Positions 22,863 to 34,685 of a stretch of 64,000 nt of DNA are shown piece by piece; within the stretch, counting starts at the first letter, position 1, and every line of letters starts with the position of its first letter. Origin of the DNA: Rhinopomastus cyanomelas (lineage: Eukaryota; Chordata; Aves; Bucerotiformes; Rhinopomastidae); the NCBI GenBank assembly GCA_013400115.1, contig VXBP01002270.1, positions 105,434-169,433 on the forward strand. Reading direction: 5' to 3'. The position numbers and the translations under genes are program-made. The notes beneath the pieces are model-generated. The model was given only the letters and a program-made list of their open reading frames with translations. It did not search any database and had not been told where the DNA came from.

Positions 22863-22928
22863 AAAGAGTTGGTCTTGATGACCCTTATGGTTCTCTTCCA
22901 ACTTGAGATATTCTGTGATGATTCTAAA
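22863..22928 (+). mobile_element. CR1 LINE 3' tail
   Basis: AGAGTTGGTCTTGATGACCC to GATATTCTGTGATGATTCT; diverged tail-only copy. Confidence 0.75.
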
Positions 22929-23222
22929 CTACCTGGAGATGCTTGGAAAGGCCCAGGGGAAATGCAAACTTATCTCCAGAGCAGGACAAGGTCCCAAAAC
23001 CACCAGGTAGGCTTGGACAAACAAAGCACCAACAGGCTGGTGCATCACTTTCTTCAATTTGGTGCTTTTTGAGAAATAGACCAGCTGGTGTCTTTTGCTG
23101 CATCATCAGGCCAGATGATGGACACCCAGCTGCTCACTCCAGCAGAACACCAGGCTGGAGCACAGCTGGTAGAAGGATTCTGCTTCCCAACCTGGCTTCC
23201 CCCAGGTGGAGCTGTGGGTTCA

Positions 23223-23320
23223 AATCACAGAATCATTCAGGTTGGAAAAGACCCTTGGGATCACGGAGTCCAACCATCAACCCTACTCTACAAGTTCACC
23301 CAGATCCCCCAACACTACAC
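23223..23320 (-). mobile_element. CR1 LINE 3' tail
   Basis: AATCACAGAATCATTCAGGT, AAGACCCTTGGGATCACGGA, then a stop at CCCCCAACACTAC. Confidence 0.9.
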
Positions 23321-24127
23321 ATGGAACTGTGCAGCTCCCTTCTGGTCTCCTGGCCTTGAGAAGCAGCAGGGAGGCTCTGTGTGAGCAGCAGCTGATCAAA
23401 GTAGGGCTGGGGAGGAGAACGTGTGAGCTCAGGAAGAGCTTGTGGTTATGTCATGAAGCAGCATGTGAGGTGACACTTCAACCAGGCTGAGTTCAAAGCT
23501 TCCTGCCATCAAAACATCTCATTTGGGTCACACTGGAAGAAAGCTGTGCTCAGCAGAGCTGCGCAGCAACACCTCCAACGCACCATGAGACGTGTGACTT
23601 GTTGCAACAAGTCTGACAGAGTAAACCCTTCTGGTCTTGGTGTCACAGCATCTACACCATCACATCTGCAACCATCCCCGCGTCCTCCCCATGAGTGTGA
23701 TAGAGCAAAACACTAGGTTTTTATGACCCCTCTGGTCACCTCTTCCAAAGCAAACAATGAATGAAGGGTCTGGGATCAGCAGAGCCCTTCTCAACCCTCA
23801 TGGCCACCACTCTGCCACTGCAAAGCCCTGCTGCGGCAGGGTCACCACATCTGTGACTTTCAGTTCCAGGATAATCTCATTTTGACAGCCTTTCTGGCCA
23901 TGTTAACCCAGTTACTACATGGTGTTTACCCAGTCTATGAAGTCCCTGGCTGTGCACTCCTGGGTGTGCCCCGAGTTAGCAGATGGCGGAGACGTTAGAG
24001 CAGAATGTGGAAGTTGATTTTAAAATCTACCTGAGGCACAAGTCCACGGTCTGAGTTTCTGAGAAAGGCAGAGAGGGATTGAGCCCAGTGAGGGCTGCAG
24101 TGCAGCCATCACCTCTGAGAAGATATC
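23321..24127. other. LHPP: Intron 6 unique DNA
   Basis: 800 bases without a repeat or exon that I can name. Confidence 0.35.
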
Positions 24128-24242
24128 CAGCTGGGGCTCTGGGCAATCTGGTCTGGTGAGTGACGTTCCTGCTTGTTGTAGGGGGGTTGTCCTAGATGAA
24201 CTTTGGAGGACTCTTCCAACTCTATGATTCTAAGATTCTACA
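24128..24242 (+). mobile_element. CR1 LINE 3' end
   Basis: CCAGCTGGGGCTCTGGGCAA to CTATGATTCTAAGATTCTA, about 115 bases. Confidence 0.88.
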
Positions 24243-24599
24243 ACTTCAGGACAGCAATGAGCAGAAACAGAAGTTAGGAAGATTGGATGAAAAATCCAGC
24301 TGCTCCATTAGAGGGGAACAGCTCCATGCAGAGGTTCCCTCCACACTACTGCTTTTACTTGGAAAGGAGAGGAAGGACAGCCACAGTGAGGAGAATGTTG
24401 CTGATGGGATGGACACCTGAGGACAGACTCGGAGCACCATGGATGGCAGGAGGTCTGTGAGTAAGGGTAGAACTAGTGACTGCTCTGCTCCACCATGGAG
24501 AAAACATTCACACCAATGACTTGAAGCTTCCAGGAGCTTCTCCTCAGCATTCAGCCCTGCTGTCACCAAAACTGGCCAGACCCCAACAATGCAGCCCTA

Positions 24600-25128
24600 A
24601 AGCTGGAGGCTGTGGTAAGACCACATCTGGAATATTGCATCCAGTTGTGGGCCCCTCAGTTCCAGAAAGACACAGCGGTGCTGGAGAGAGTTCAGAGCAG
24701 AGCCACAAAGATGATGAAGGGAGTGGAACATCTCCCTGCTGAGGAAAGGCTGAGGGAGCTGGGTCTTTTGAGCTGGTTAAAAAGGAGACTGAGGGGTGAG
24801 CCTCATTAATATTGATAAATATGGAAAGGGTAGGTATTAGGAGGATGGAGCCAGGCTCTGCTCAGGGGCATCCAATGATAGTCAAGGGGCAGTGGGTGTG
24901 AGCTGGAACAGAGGAGGTTCCACATCAGTATGAGAAGGAACTTCTTCCCGGTGAGGGTGACAGAGCACTGAAGTAGCTGCCCAGGGGGGTTGTGGAGTCT
25001 CCTCCTCTGGAGACATTTAAAACCTGCTTGGACATGTTCCTGTGTGACTGGATCTAGGGGATCCTGCTGTGGCAGGGGGATTGGACTAGATGATCTTTCG
25101 AGGTCCCTAATGTTCTGTTATACTGTGA
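24600..25128 (+). mobile_element. CR1 LINE 3' end, ~530 bp
   Basis: GACCACATCTGGAATATTGC to CCCTAATGTTCTGTTATACT. Long member of the CCTAATGTTCTGTGA type; several other copies in the window look like shorter versions of it. Confidence 0.94.
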
Positions 25129-25585
25129 AAGGCTCTGCTCAGGCAAACAACCACATACAGGCAACAAGAAAGGAAACAGTGGAGCTACCCTTACCATCTC
25201 CTCTTGCTGGGCTCATTTGTTTCTGGGATGTAGAAGCAGAAGCCTCAAACACAGGGCAGGTCCATAGGTCTATGTTTACAAACATTGCCAGAGAACTCTG
25301 TCTAGAACTGGAGAGGTCAGCAGATACCAACCACAGGAATAGGCTGCAGCTACCCAACCTGAATAGATTTACTGAGAACACTAAGCTCAGCGCTCCTCCA
25401 AAGCCGCAGATTCTGCTCGTGAGGTTTCTGTGCAGCAAATCCCATTAGCAACAGGATTTACATGTTGAGATGAGGGGAGATAAAGCAGGGTTATGGAAAA
25501 GATCACACAGCTGCTGCTTCACCAGCCTCAGTTAATTTTCATGCAATTCTGAGTTTAGCTAAAGAGACTTTCATGGTTTTTGTAG
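25129..25585. other. LHPP: Intron 6 unique DNA
   Basis: About 450 bases with nothing recognised; open frames at 25139-25438 run on both strands and look like chance. Confidence 0.35.
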
Positions 25586-25770
25586 AAGAGTGAGACAGGC
25601 TATCCAAGGGGTGATGAGGTGCTGGAGGCCCCATCCCTGGAGAAATTCAAGGTCAGCCTGGACGGGGCTCTGGGCAACTTGTTCCACTTAGAAATGTCTC
25701 TGCTTGTTGTAGAGGGGTCGGACTACATGACTTCTGGAGGTCCCTTCCAACCCTATGATTTACTGACACC
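25586..25770 (+). mobile_element. CR1 LINE 3' end
   Basis: AGTGAGACAGGCTATCCAAG to TCCAACCCTATGATTTACTG. Confidence 0.88.
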
Positions 25771-26257
25771 TCTCTTGTAGAGCAGAGCAGGGATGTTCGT
25801 GGAGCAGTAACACTCCAGACTCAATCTCTGCCCTAAGACCTTTCTCTGCTCCAGCTCTGGGGCAGATAACAGGACTAAATGATTTGGAGTGAAGCCCTGA
25901 CTCACTAATTGCATTCTGTGCTATCAGTGGATTATGGAGAGACCTAAGCAGGAGCAGACAGATTTATTCTGAGTTATGGCAACCTCAGGTGAACATCAGA
26001 CCTTGCACAGATGGAGCAAATCTTACTCCTTTTTTCAACAAGATGCTTGAACTGGTTCTGTTCTGAAGGGACAAGATTAAGGCTTTGTTAAAGCTGAGCA
26101 CAAGCCTAAGTGGCTCACTGACAACAGACCAGCTGAAAAATAGCCTCAAGGGTTTAAGAGAAGCTCAGCAACCAGGGATCCCTGTTTTCACAGACTAATA
26201 AACTGGGTATTAAAATAACAACAAACAAAATTTAAAAAAGGAAATGCATTTGTCAGA
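25771..26257. other. LHPP: Intron 6 unique DNA
   Basis: About 490 bases with nothing recognised. Confidence 0.35.
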
Positions 26258-26816
26258 ACGAGATGATCTCTGAGGTCCCTTCCAACCTAAACCAGTCTGT
26301 GATTGCTGAGACCTCACCTGGAGTACTGTGTCCAGTTCTGGAGTCCCCAGGACAAGAAGGATGTAGACAGACTGGACAGTGTCCAGAGGAGGACCACTAA
26401 AATGATCAAGGGAATGGAACATCTCTTGTATGAGGACAGGTTGAGAGAGTTGGGGCTGTTCAGCCTGGAGAAAAGGTGGCTCCGGGAGGACCTTTATTTG
26501 ACCTTCCAGTACCTGAGGGGGGCCTGCATGAAGGCAGGGGAAGGTCCTTTGAAGAGGATTTGTACTGACAGGACAAGGAGCAATGGATTCAAGCTGGGAA
26601 AAGACAGGTTTAGGCTGGGTATTAGCAAAAAGTTCTTCAATGTGAGAGTGATTGATGGCTGGAAGGGGCTTCCTGGCTAGGTGGTAGGGGCCCCATCCCT
26701 GGAGTCATTTATGGTCAGGCTTGATGAGGCTCTGAGTGGCCTGACATAGGTAGGGAGGTTGGACTAGATGACCTTTAGAGGTCTCTTCCAGCCTAGAACA
26801 TTCTATGATTCTAAGA
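26258..26816 (+). mobile_element. Two CR1 LINE copies in tandem
   Basis: A tail-only piece (AGATGATCTCTGAGGTCCCT to AGTCTGTGATTGCTG, 26260-26305) is followed directly by a 510-base copy from GAGACCTCACCTGGAGTACT to GAACATTCTATGATTCTAAG. Confidence 0.92.
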
Positions 26817-28032
26817 TTTGGTGATGTAGCTGAGATAAGCTCAGCCTGGACACATGTACATACCCCAAAAGGCAGCTACAGACAGGTGGAAATGAGCTCT
26901 TTTTTTTCCCAAGAGCATCAAGTATCTAGGAATGGGAATGGGGGGAGATACTTCTTTAATGAAAATAATGAAATTAAATGCTAGTACTGCAAAGTTTATG
27001 AATTAAGCTAAATGAGCAGGATAATCCCAACCCCTTACAACAGACCTCTGAGTTTTTATAATGAGTGCAAGAAGGGAGCTGTGACCTGGCACAGCTCCAT
27101 CCTCACGTGTCCTGGTGCTCACAAGGCCCTGTCACGAACCTCCTGGCTCTGAACCCTCCTCCTTGACCCTTGCTGCACTGCCCTGGCACAGGCACAGAGG
27201 AAACTTTGGTGTATAATCTCTGCCAAATCTGAAACACAAGCTGAGTTGCTGGAGCTAAGCTGTAAAGCAGCATCCCCTCGAGGCTCAGTGCTCCAGACAG
27301 GTAACGTGCTGCCTTCCCTGAAAAAAGCAGGTGAATTTTCCAGACTTCCCTGAAATCCATGGCCAAGTGCACAGAACACGAGAGGTGAGTCCACGGGACA
27401 GTAGCCAAACCATCCTGTGAGCCAAGGACCTGCATCCCTGGCTGCCTTCAGCACAAACCCCAGCCCTCACGGCCATCCTGTCCTTAGATCTATGAACAAT
27501 TGGGAAACCAGATGAGGATAACTCAACGTGGAGCTGCTCTTGGACATCTTCCCTGTGGCTTTTGCAGAGCACAGCACCCACTGAAAGGTGTCACCACACT
27601 AGTGTCAAGATCCTCTCTAGCAGTGTGACTACAGCACAGGAGGACCCACTGACCTGGCTGAGCTTTCTGATTGCCATCTCGAAGCCCTTGGGAGGGCTTA
27701 ATCCTGTTTTCAGATTTAATCCATTAAACAAATGCATTATCCCCACACAGATTTGCTTTTTAACCTGAGCTCCAGCAAAGCTCTGTGTCAACTCTCTCTC
27801 CACTCAACAAGACTTTGCAGTTGGCCTTGCTATGAGCCCAAATCCTGGCAAAAAAACTGCCTAGAACACACAAGTCCTCTGGCCTCCAGCATGGCTGCCT
27901 GTAGACCTGGCAAGTGATCTGAGGAAACACACCAAGAAATCACATTTTACCATGCTCCTGAAGCACAGAACCATGCCCTTCAAGTGGGAGATAGTGCAGA
28001 AGACAAAAAGAGACACTGTTTAATGGGCATGG
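26817..28032. other. LHPP: Intron 6 unique DNA
   Basis: 1.2 kb with no CR1; overlapping minus-strand frames at 27103-27581 show no known domain. Confidence 0.35.
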
Positions 28033-28105
28033 CGGGGTTGAGTTGATGGTTGGACTTGATGATCGTGAAGGTCTCTTCCAACCTTAATGATTCTATGATT
28101 GTAAG
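28033..28105 (+). mobile_element. CR1 LINE 3' tail
   Basis: GGGTTGAGTTGATGGTTGGA to ATGATTCTATGATTGTAAG. Confidence 0.88.
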
Positions 28106-30083
28106 AGTTGCCCTCATGAACCAGGCACTCCTGCACGGCCACTAGACCTTCATCAAGACATGTAGCACCACCATTTGACTTCATCTCCCCCTGGGGAGAA
28201 ATTCCAGCAGCACTCCTGGCTATGCAGTAGCCTAATCTCTGCCCATGGCCTGATCAAAACAGAATGAGAAGACAGTCCACAGAGAGTCATCTATTTTCTC
28301 TGCACTGCCTGCATTTAGCTAAGTGTCTGTTCTCACCTATTGCCTTGACCTTGGTCCAGGTTCAAACTAGTCAACAAAATAGTGCTGGGTTTGGTTCCAG
28401 TTCAAGGACAGAGGAGGTTCCACATAAATATGAGAAGCCACTGGGGTCTAAGTTTAAAAATAAGAAATATGTGTACATTGCCTCCTCCTAAACTTCACCA
28501 TGTAGCTACCAGCTCCTCCTGACCTCTTTCTGCTGATGTAGGGATCCTGATTTTGGAAGTGCTCCTCAAAAGAAGAGGAATCATGGTGAGTCAGTGATTG
28601 AGTTTTTCAAATGATGTGTCAGTGATCAGATTTTCCAGCCTGATGCATCAGGTCTGCTGCAGTGGAGCACCCTGGTGTGCTCAACCTGCTGGTCATGGGA
28701 ACTCCTACACGTAGGAGTCAAGAAGAGGGATTTCTTCATGACAAGTAGATCGAAGACCTCCAAGAACAACCAGGTCTAGCTATGGTTTATAAAGAAAGAA
28801 GCTGAAATGCTTTTAATCCTCCTGTTAGGCAAGGCAAAGCATATGCAGAAATGATGTTGGTATGAAAAACAAACTCAATTAAGACCGAAAATCACATTTG
28901 AAACATCAGTAATGATTTTTCATTAAAGCTTTTTCAATTCCTATTTCAAATCTCATCAGATTATGGCTGAATGGCCAAACCTGAGTGAAAGGTAGGGAGC
29001 AGCACTCACCCAGATCCCTCTGCTGGCACAAACCAGCTGGGTTTCCATAGGTCATGTCACTTAATGATGAAGCAAAAGCAAGGTAACACTTAGATGCTTT
29101 AAAGACCTCACTTTTTTATAAGAAATGGCTGCCCTGGCCCTGTTGGGCAATGGGACTGCAAGGTAACAGCCCTCCCCAGCTGCAGATGGGTTGCTGGGTT
29201 GGGCAGAGGAACTCTCTGTCTTTGATGCCATCTACTGGAAAGGTGGCTCTAAGACCCGGGAGCTGCTGCTCTGATGGACATCCCAAAATTACAGCTTTCT
29301 CCCATGGGGAGTGGGATGCTGCAAGGTCAGGAAGGCCATCTGGCTGAAGTGATGCTCTGCAGGACCCACAGGAGCTCTGGGATTTCCAGCAAGGCAGATG
29401 AGGCTTTCAGAATCCTGGTGTCCTGGCCCTGACAGCCTGCAGACGTCCAGAAAAGCCAGGCAGGAAGGCAGAGTCTGAGGAAAGAGCGAGGCTGTGGGAA
29501 AGGAAAGCAAGGAAGAACAAGCACCTTCTGACTGTAACGTTCAATCTACAGGAGATGATGGTCCTCCTAGGAGGAACAAAGCAACTATTTGAGAGAGGAA
29601 GGGCTTCCTTCACTTCCAGCAGGTACAAAGTTTGGGTCAAAGATCAGGCTTAGTGGGCTTAAAGATCTTTCAACCAAAGATAATCTGTGATCTGTGATTC
29701 TGAGTCTCTGAAATCAGTCAGAGCTGGGCTGTTGCCCATAAATGAAGAAGAAGCAGGACTGAGATGACATCGGAAATCCCTGGGATGTTCCCATGCAAGT
29801 CACTCCGCAGCTCTCACTGGGTTTTCCTTCTCACCCACGTGCTTGTCAGTCCAAAGACAGGCTCATCACAGGAGAAGCAGGGCTCAAACACCTGCTGATG
29901 GCACATCTCAACTCTTCTACTCACGTTTCCCCTCTCACCCGCTGCTCAGAGCCACCTTCTGCAACAGCCCCAGCACTGCCTGAGGTACCAGAGTTTCCAG
30001 AAGATGCTTTGTGCAAACACTATGTAGGAGAACAGCAGCTCTGGGGTGTTTTTTTGGTCCTAGCTATTTTAGGAAATTCTTAA
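28106..30083. other. LHPP: CR1-poor intron 6 stretch
   Basis: 2 kb with only a faint CR1-like trace near 29650-29705 (AAAGATCTTTCAACC then TGTGATTCTGAG). Includes the AT-rich candidate element at 28800-28975. Confidence 0.4.
28800..28975. promoter_or_regulatory. Candidate conserved noncoding element
   Basis: AT-rich block with ATATGCAGAAATGA (octamer-like), AACTCAATTAAGAC, GTAATGATTTTTCATTAAAG. No repeat family recognised. Confidence 0.3.
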
Positions 30084-30470
30084 ATCACAGCATCATAGAA
30101 TCATTAAGGTTGGAAGGGATCTACAAGATCATCCAGTCCAACTGTCAACCCAACCCCACCCCACCCACTAAACTCTGTCCCCCGGGGCCACATCTGTGGG
30201 ACTTTTGAACCCCTCCAGGAACGGCGACTTCCCCCCTACTCCCTGGGCAGCTTGTTCTGACCCCGACCACTCTGTTAGGGAAGACATTTTTCCTGATGTC
30301 TAATCTAATCCTCTCCTGGCACAACTTGAGGCCATTTCCTCTTGTCCTATCGGTAGAGACTTAGGAGAAGAGACTAACCCCCACCTCTCTACACCCTCCT
30401 TTCAAGTAGCTGTAGGCAGCAATAAGGTTTCCCCTCAGCCTCCTTTTTTCCAGACTAAACACCACATTTC
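30084..30470 (-). mobile_element. CR1 LINE 3' end, ~385 bp
   Basis: AATCACAGCATCATAGAATC, CAAGATCATCCAGTCCAACT, to GGTTTCCCCTCAGCCTCCTT. Same subfamily as 63611-63885 (CCCAACCCCACCC and GTCCCCCGGGGCCACAT). Confidence 0.93.
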
Positions 30471-31314
30471 ATCTTGAGATGGGGATTATTCAGAGAGTTT
30501 TGCCCCTTTCTTTAAGAATCCCAGCAGATGAGAAGACTGGCCCAGGGTTGGGTTTTCTTTCTGCCCCAGTAATGACTATTTGCAGTAGGAAGTCCCTGCC
30601 AAGTGTCCCAACTACATGGCGTGTGCTGGCACGGGATGTGGAGCCAGCACTGACTTGGAAAGCAGCCTCAGCAATCCTGGTATAAAGAAACTTTCTCTCA
30701 CACTGTCTTCTGACATGAGCTTGACAACACAGTGACAGCCATGTGGCCTTCTGGAGACAGTGGCCTTCCGTCTCTGAAAGAGTCTGGGCAGTACAGACCC
30801 TGCCCTGAGTCTTCCTGTAGTTTTAGTCACACAGAGCTGTGCCTTTGGAAAGATCCTTCTTGTTTCTGCTGTACAAAGGAACCAGAAAATAAAGAGAGGA
30901 AAGAAATTCACTGCCCAGGGGAAGCAGTAAATGTGATGGCAACCAACACACAGCTGGTTTGCAAACGGCAAACACAGAACACATGAACCAAGAGGAGAAA
31001 CTCTTCTCCATCTCCTGGAGTTACACAGAATTTCCATGTTATTTGCACAGGCAGTGAGCCCAACGAGACAGAGGAGAAGCCTGAGCTGCCAGCAGATCTT
31101 CACATTTCCATGCTGCCTGTCCCTCAATCCAATAAACACAGGGTCCAACTCGTGCATTATTGTGCCAGTAGGTTGTTCTTTCTCCACTGTTTGTTGCTTG
31201 GACACAATAGCAGAACAAAGAGATTTCAAAGGGACTGACCAACATGCCTGAGAAAGCCACTGATTTAGGAATCAAACTCCTTAAACCAACACAGGAACTC
31301 ACTTGGGAAAAGGT
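30471..31314. other. LHPP: Intron 6 unique DNA with a 205-codon frame
   Basis: Repeat-free. The minus strand stays open from 31229 to 30612 (205 codons), the longest frame in the window, with a hydrophobic middle part. No domain is recognisable, and one frame of this length is about what chance gives here. Confidence 0.3.
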
Positions 31315-31628
31315 GCTTTAATCTGAGGGTGGTGGATCCCTGGAATAGATTGCGCAGACATCCACTGTCTCCAGGGATGGGGCCTCTGCCTCCTCTCTCT
31401 AACCTGCTGCAGGGATCCACCACTCTTAGATTCAAGAACTTTCTCCTGATGTCCAGCCTCAATCTGCCCTTTTCCAGCTTCAAACCATGACCCCTCACCC
31501 TATCATTCCCTGCCCTTGTGAACAGCCTTCCCCAGCCTTCTGAAAGGCTCCTTTCAGGCTCTGGAAGATCCCAATAAGGTCTTCCCCCTTCAGACTGAAG
31601 AACCCTAAGTTGTCCCTGCTCAGCAACT
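31315..31628. mobile_element. Fold-back CR1 LINE
   Basis: A short plus-strand piece (TTTAATCTGAGGGTGGTGGA, 31317-31355) is followed by an antisense copy (31366-31628) that contains the complement of the same block (GGGATCCACCACTCTTAGAT). The two can pair over about 35 bases. The antisense copy lacks its 3' tail. Confidence 0.85.
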
Positions 31629-33013
31629 TCGACCTGTGCAGCAGATGAGTGATCTGGGAAGGAGAACAGAAGTGCTGCAGGCACGGGAACAACAGCAGCA
31701 TCAGAGAGGGGATTTTTATTGTTCTGATTTGCCCAGAGCCACCCAGAGATGGTTTGTGCCCCCAGGAAAGGGGTGCATGATGCTGGGTGTGTGCCCAGAG
31801 GCAGCTGCTGCTGCTGGCACTGGTGAGGTGCTCAAGGGAAGCAGAGGAGCTTCCACACTGGGACCGGGATAGATGTCTCCCTCTAGACCCTCTAACAACC
31901 ACCATCTGGGCTGCTCATGAATCCTGACTTGCCTCCCAATGCAGAGTCACCCTGTGTGACAGTGCAGTGACACACAGCCAGCCAGAGACAGCCACTGGGG
32001 ACCTGAGCTGCAGGAACTGGGAGCTGCAAAGCTGTTTATCCATTCCCATCAGATCTAGCCACTCTTTTCAATCCAGGAAGCATCTGTCTGGATGAAGCGG
32101 GGCTCAGCATTATTATTCCGCGTGGGTAAGCCCTAAACACTTACATGGCAAACTCCACTGCTTCCTCTGGATTGTCTTTGCCTTTGGTAACAGGCTGTGC
32201 TCTGGCAGGGACACAGCCCTTGGGAATGGCCATATTAGTACACGGGTGTGTGGGACGCTGCCAGGAGAAGTGATTTGAAGCTGAGGAACATAACTGCAGC
32301 TGGAACGGAGGGTCTGAGGCACTCACGGAGGGTGAGGAGGTTACTCCATTCCCCTCTCTGTGACCATCCTACTTCACATCTTCTGTGACATGTTCCCAAA
32401 ACTTTCCAAGAGGCTCTTAGAGCAACTTAGGAGAAACTCCACGTTTACATGAAGCAGAGGTATGGGGTGGAGAATATCGCTGCAGCTTTTTCTGCAGCTG
32501 AGAGCACTGCTGGGTTGGGATTTCTGCCTCTTCTCACTGGGGTGAGCAATGGTTCATTAAAACCAAGGAAGACAACTATACACATGGGATTTGTAAGACT
32601 TCTTTCAACTCTCCAGGAGTGATGGGAAAGGCTCTTGCTGGCTTCAGTTCAAGATGGACCAGACCTGCACATGGCTCTCCAGCCAAAAGAAGCTCATTCC
32701 CTTATCCATGGCTGCACTGGAGATGCTGCACGGAAGCCAGAAGCACCTCCAGAACCTTCCTCCCACTTACAGATACCTTCCTTGTGCCATTTTTGCCCAC
32801 ACTGCAGCAGAAAACCAGTGAGATACAAAGACCTCAGGTTGTTGCCTGGATTTCCTAACGCAGGAACGAGAGCTGATAGCATTCTGATACATTCCAAACA
32901 CATGTTCAAACCCTCTTCCCCTCCTGCTCTTCTTACTACCCAACTTGTTTGGAGCTGTGGTCTTCCCAGTGAAGATGTGGTAGCATAGACCCACAGAATT
33001 AAAGAATGATGAA
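31629..33013. other. LHPP: Intron 6 unique DNA
   Basis: 1.4 kb free of CR1, with nothing else recognised. Confidence 0.35.
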
Positions 33014-33336
33014 GGGAGGTTGCAAGGTTGGAAGGGACCTTCAAAGATCATCTAGTCCAAACCCTCTGCAACAAGCAAGGACGTCTCTAACCAGAACAGA
33101 TTCCAGCCTGACCTTGAATGGCTCTAGGGATGGAGCCTCCACCTACTCTCTGTGCTGCCCCATCCTGTTCCATGGATCCCCCACCCTCAGATTCAAGAAC
33201 TTTTTCCTGATGTCCAGCCTCAATCTGCCCTTTTCTAGCTTCAAACCACGACCACTCATCCTATCATTCCCTGCCCTTCTGAACAGTCTCTCCCAAGCTT
33301 CTGATGAGCCTCTTTCAGGGACTGGAAGGTCACTAC
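33014..33336 (-). mobile_element. CR1 LINE 3' end, ~320 bp
   Basis: AGGTTGCAAGGTTGGAAGGG to GAGCCTCTTTCAGGGACTGG; same subfamily as 10156-10610 (GGATCCCCCACCCTCAGATT). Confidence 0.92.
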
Positions 33337-33711
33337 AAGTGACCAGTGACCACAAGCCCTCCTGCACGTTCTTATGGGATGGGGCAGCATGCAAGAGCCG
33401 CCGCACCAGTTCAGACAGACAGCCCCATTGCGCTGTTTGTTCTGCTTCCAACAGCAGCCAGTTTATGAAGCGGTTTAGGAAAATGAAGGAGATTTTAGAT
33501 GAGAATTTGTGCCCCAGAGGAAAACTGTGTTTTGAATTTTATTAGCGAGAATTTGGCTTGTGTCTCGCAGCACAAAGGTTCACAGTGCTTGGACTACAAA
33601 CCTGACTCAGAAGGAGTCAAGGAAATTTTCCTTCTGTCTTCTTTGGGTCATTATTTTAATCATGTAGGGCTTGTTGTTTGGAGTTTCATGTGTGATTATA
33701 ACGACTCAGGA
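33337..33711. other. LHPP: Intron 6 unique DNA
   Basis: Nothing recognised in 375 bases. Confidence 0.35.
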
Positions 33712-33779
33712 ATCATAGAATCATTAGGGATTGGAAGGGACCTCAAAAGATCATCTAGTCCAATCCCCCTGCAACAGAA
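33712..33779 (-). mobile_element. CR1 LINE 3' tail
   Basis: AATCATAGAATCATTAGGGA then TTGGAAGGGACCTCAAAAGA; 68 bases of the ATTAGGGATTGG type. Confidence 0.9.
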
Positions 33780-34039
33780 TCTCACAGCAGTTTAGAGCTG
33801 AATGGGAAATGGAGGCTCTTGCGTTTCAACACCTGCACATTGCACTGGAGAAGACACTTTCATGGTAAGAGAAGCAGAAATGGTCAGCCAAAAGGCTGCA
33901 CAGCTCATAACCACACAAATGCAGACAGCCCTTGGCACTGCCAACTTCCTACAACAAAGACCAGCACGAATTATCAAACCCTAGCCTGGGCGGTTTCCTC
34001 TGATACTAAATGATGGGCAAAATGGGGTTGTTGGTCTCT

Positions 34040-34685
34040 TCTCACAAGGAACAAGTGACAAGAGGAACTGGCCTCAAGTTGCACCAGGGGAAGTTTGGGT
34101 TGGCCCTGAGGAAAAGTTCTTCCTGGAAAGGGTCCTCAGGCCTCGGAAGAGGCTGTCCAGGGAGGGGGTTGAATTGCCATCCGTGGACGTGTTTCACAGT
34201 CGCGGAGCTCTGGAGCTCAGAGACGGGGCTTAACGATGGGCTTGGCAGAGTAGATCATAGAATCATTTAGATTGGAAAAGATCTTTGAGATAATGGAGTC
34301 CAACCATTAACCCAACTGTACCAAGCCCACCATGAAACCCCATCCCTAAGCTCCAGATCTCCACAACTTGTTTGGACTCGATCTCAGAGACTCTTCTCGG
34401 TGGCATCTAATGATAGGACAAGAGGCAGTGGGTGTAAGCTGGAACACAGGAGGTTCCACATTGATCTGAGAAGGAACTTCTTCCCAGTGAGGGTGACAGA
34501 GCACTGGAAGGGGCTGCCCAGGGTGGTTGTGGAGTCTCCTTCTCTGGAGACATTTAAAATTCGCTTGGATATGTTCCTGTGTGACTTGGTCTAGGGGACC
34601 CTGCTGTGGACTAGATGATCTCTGGTGGTCTCTTCCAAACCCTAACGTTGTGTGATCTTTCCAACCTAAATGATTCTATGATTCC
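34040..34685. mobile_element. Composite of three CR1 LINE pieces (+, -, +)
   Basis: Plus piece 34040-34254 (CAAGTTGCACCAGGGGAAGT to GGGCTTGGCAGAGTA), antisense piece 34255-34385 (GATCATAGAATCATTTAGAT to CCAGATCTCCACAAC), and plus piece 34390-34650 of the CTAACGTTGTGTGATC type. The last bases, TTTCCAACCTAAATGATTCT (34658-34677), look like the lost tail of the first plus piece. The inner ends of the first two are near-complements. Confidence 0.85.

Noticed and set aside
30612..31229. 205-codon minus-strand open frame, longest in the window
   Set aside because: No recognisable domain and no splice or promoter context. In 64 kb of this composition about one frame of ~200 codons is expected by chance.
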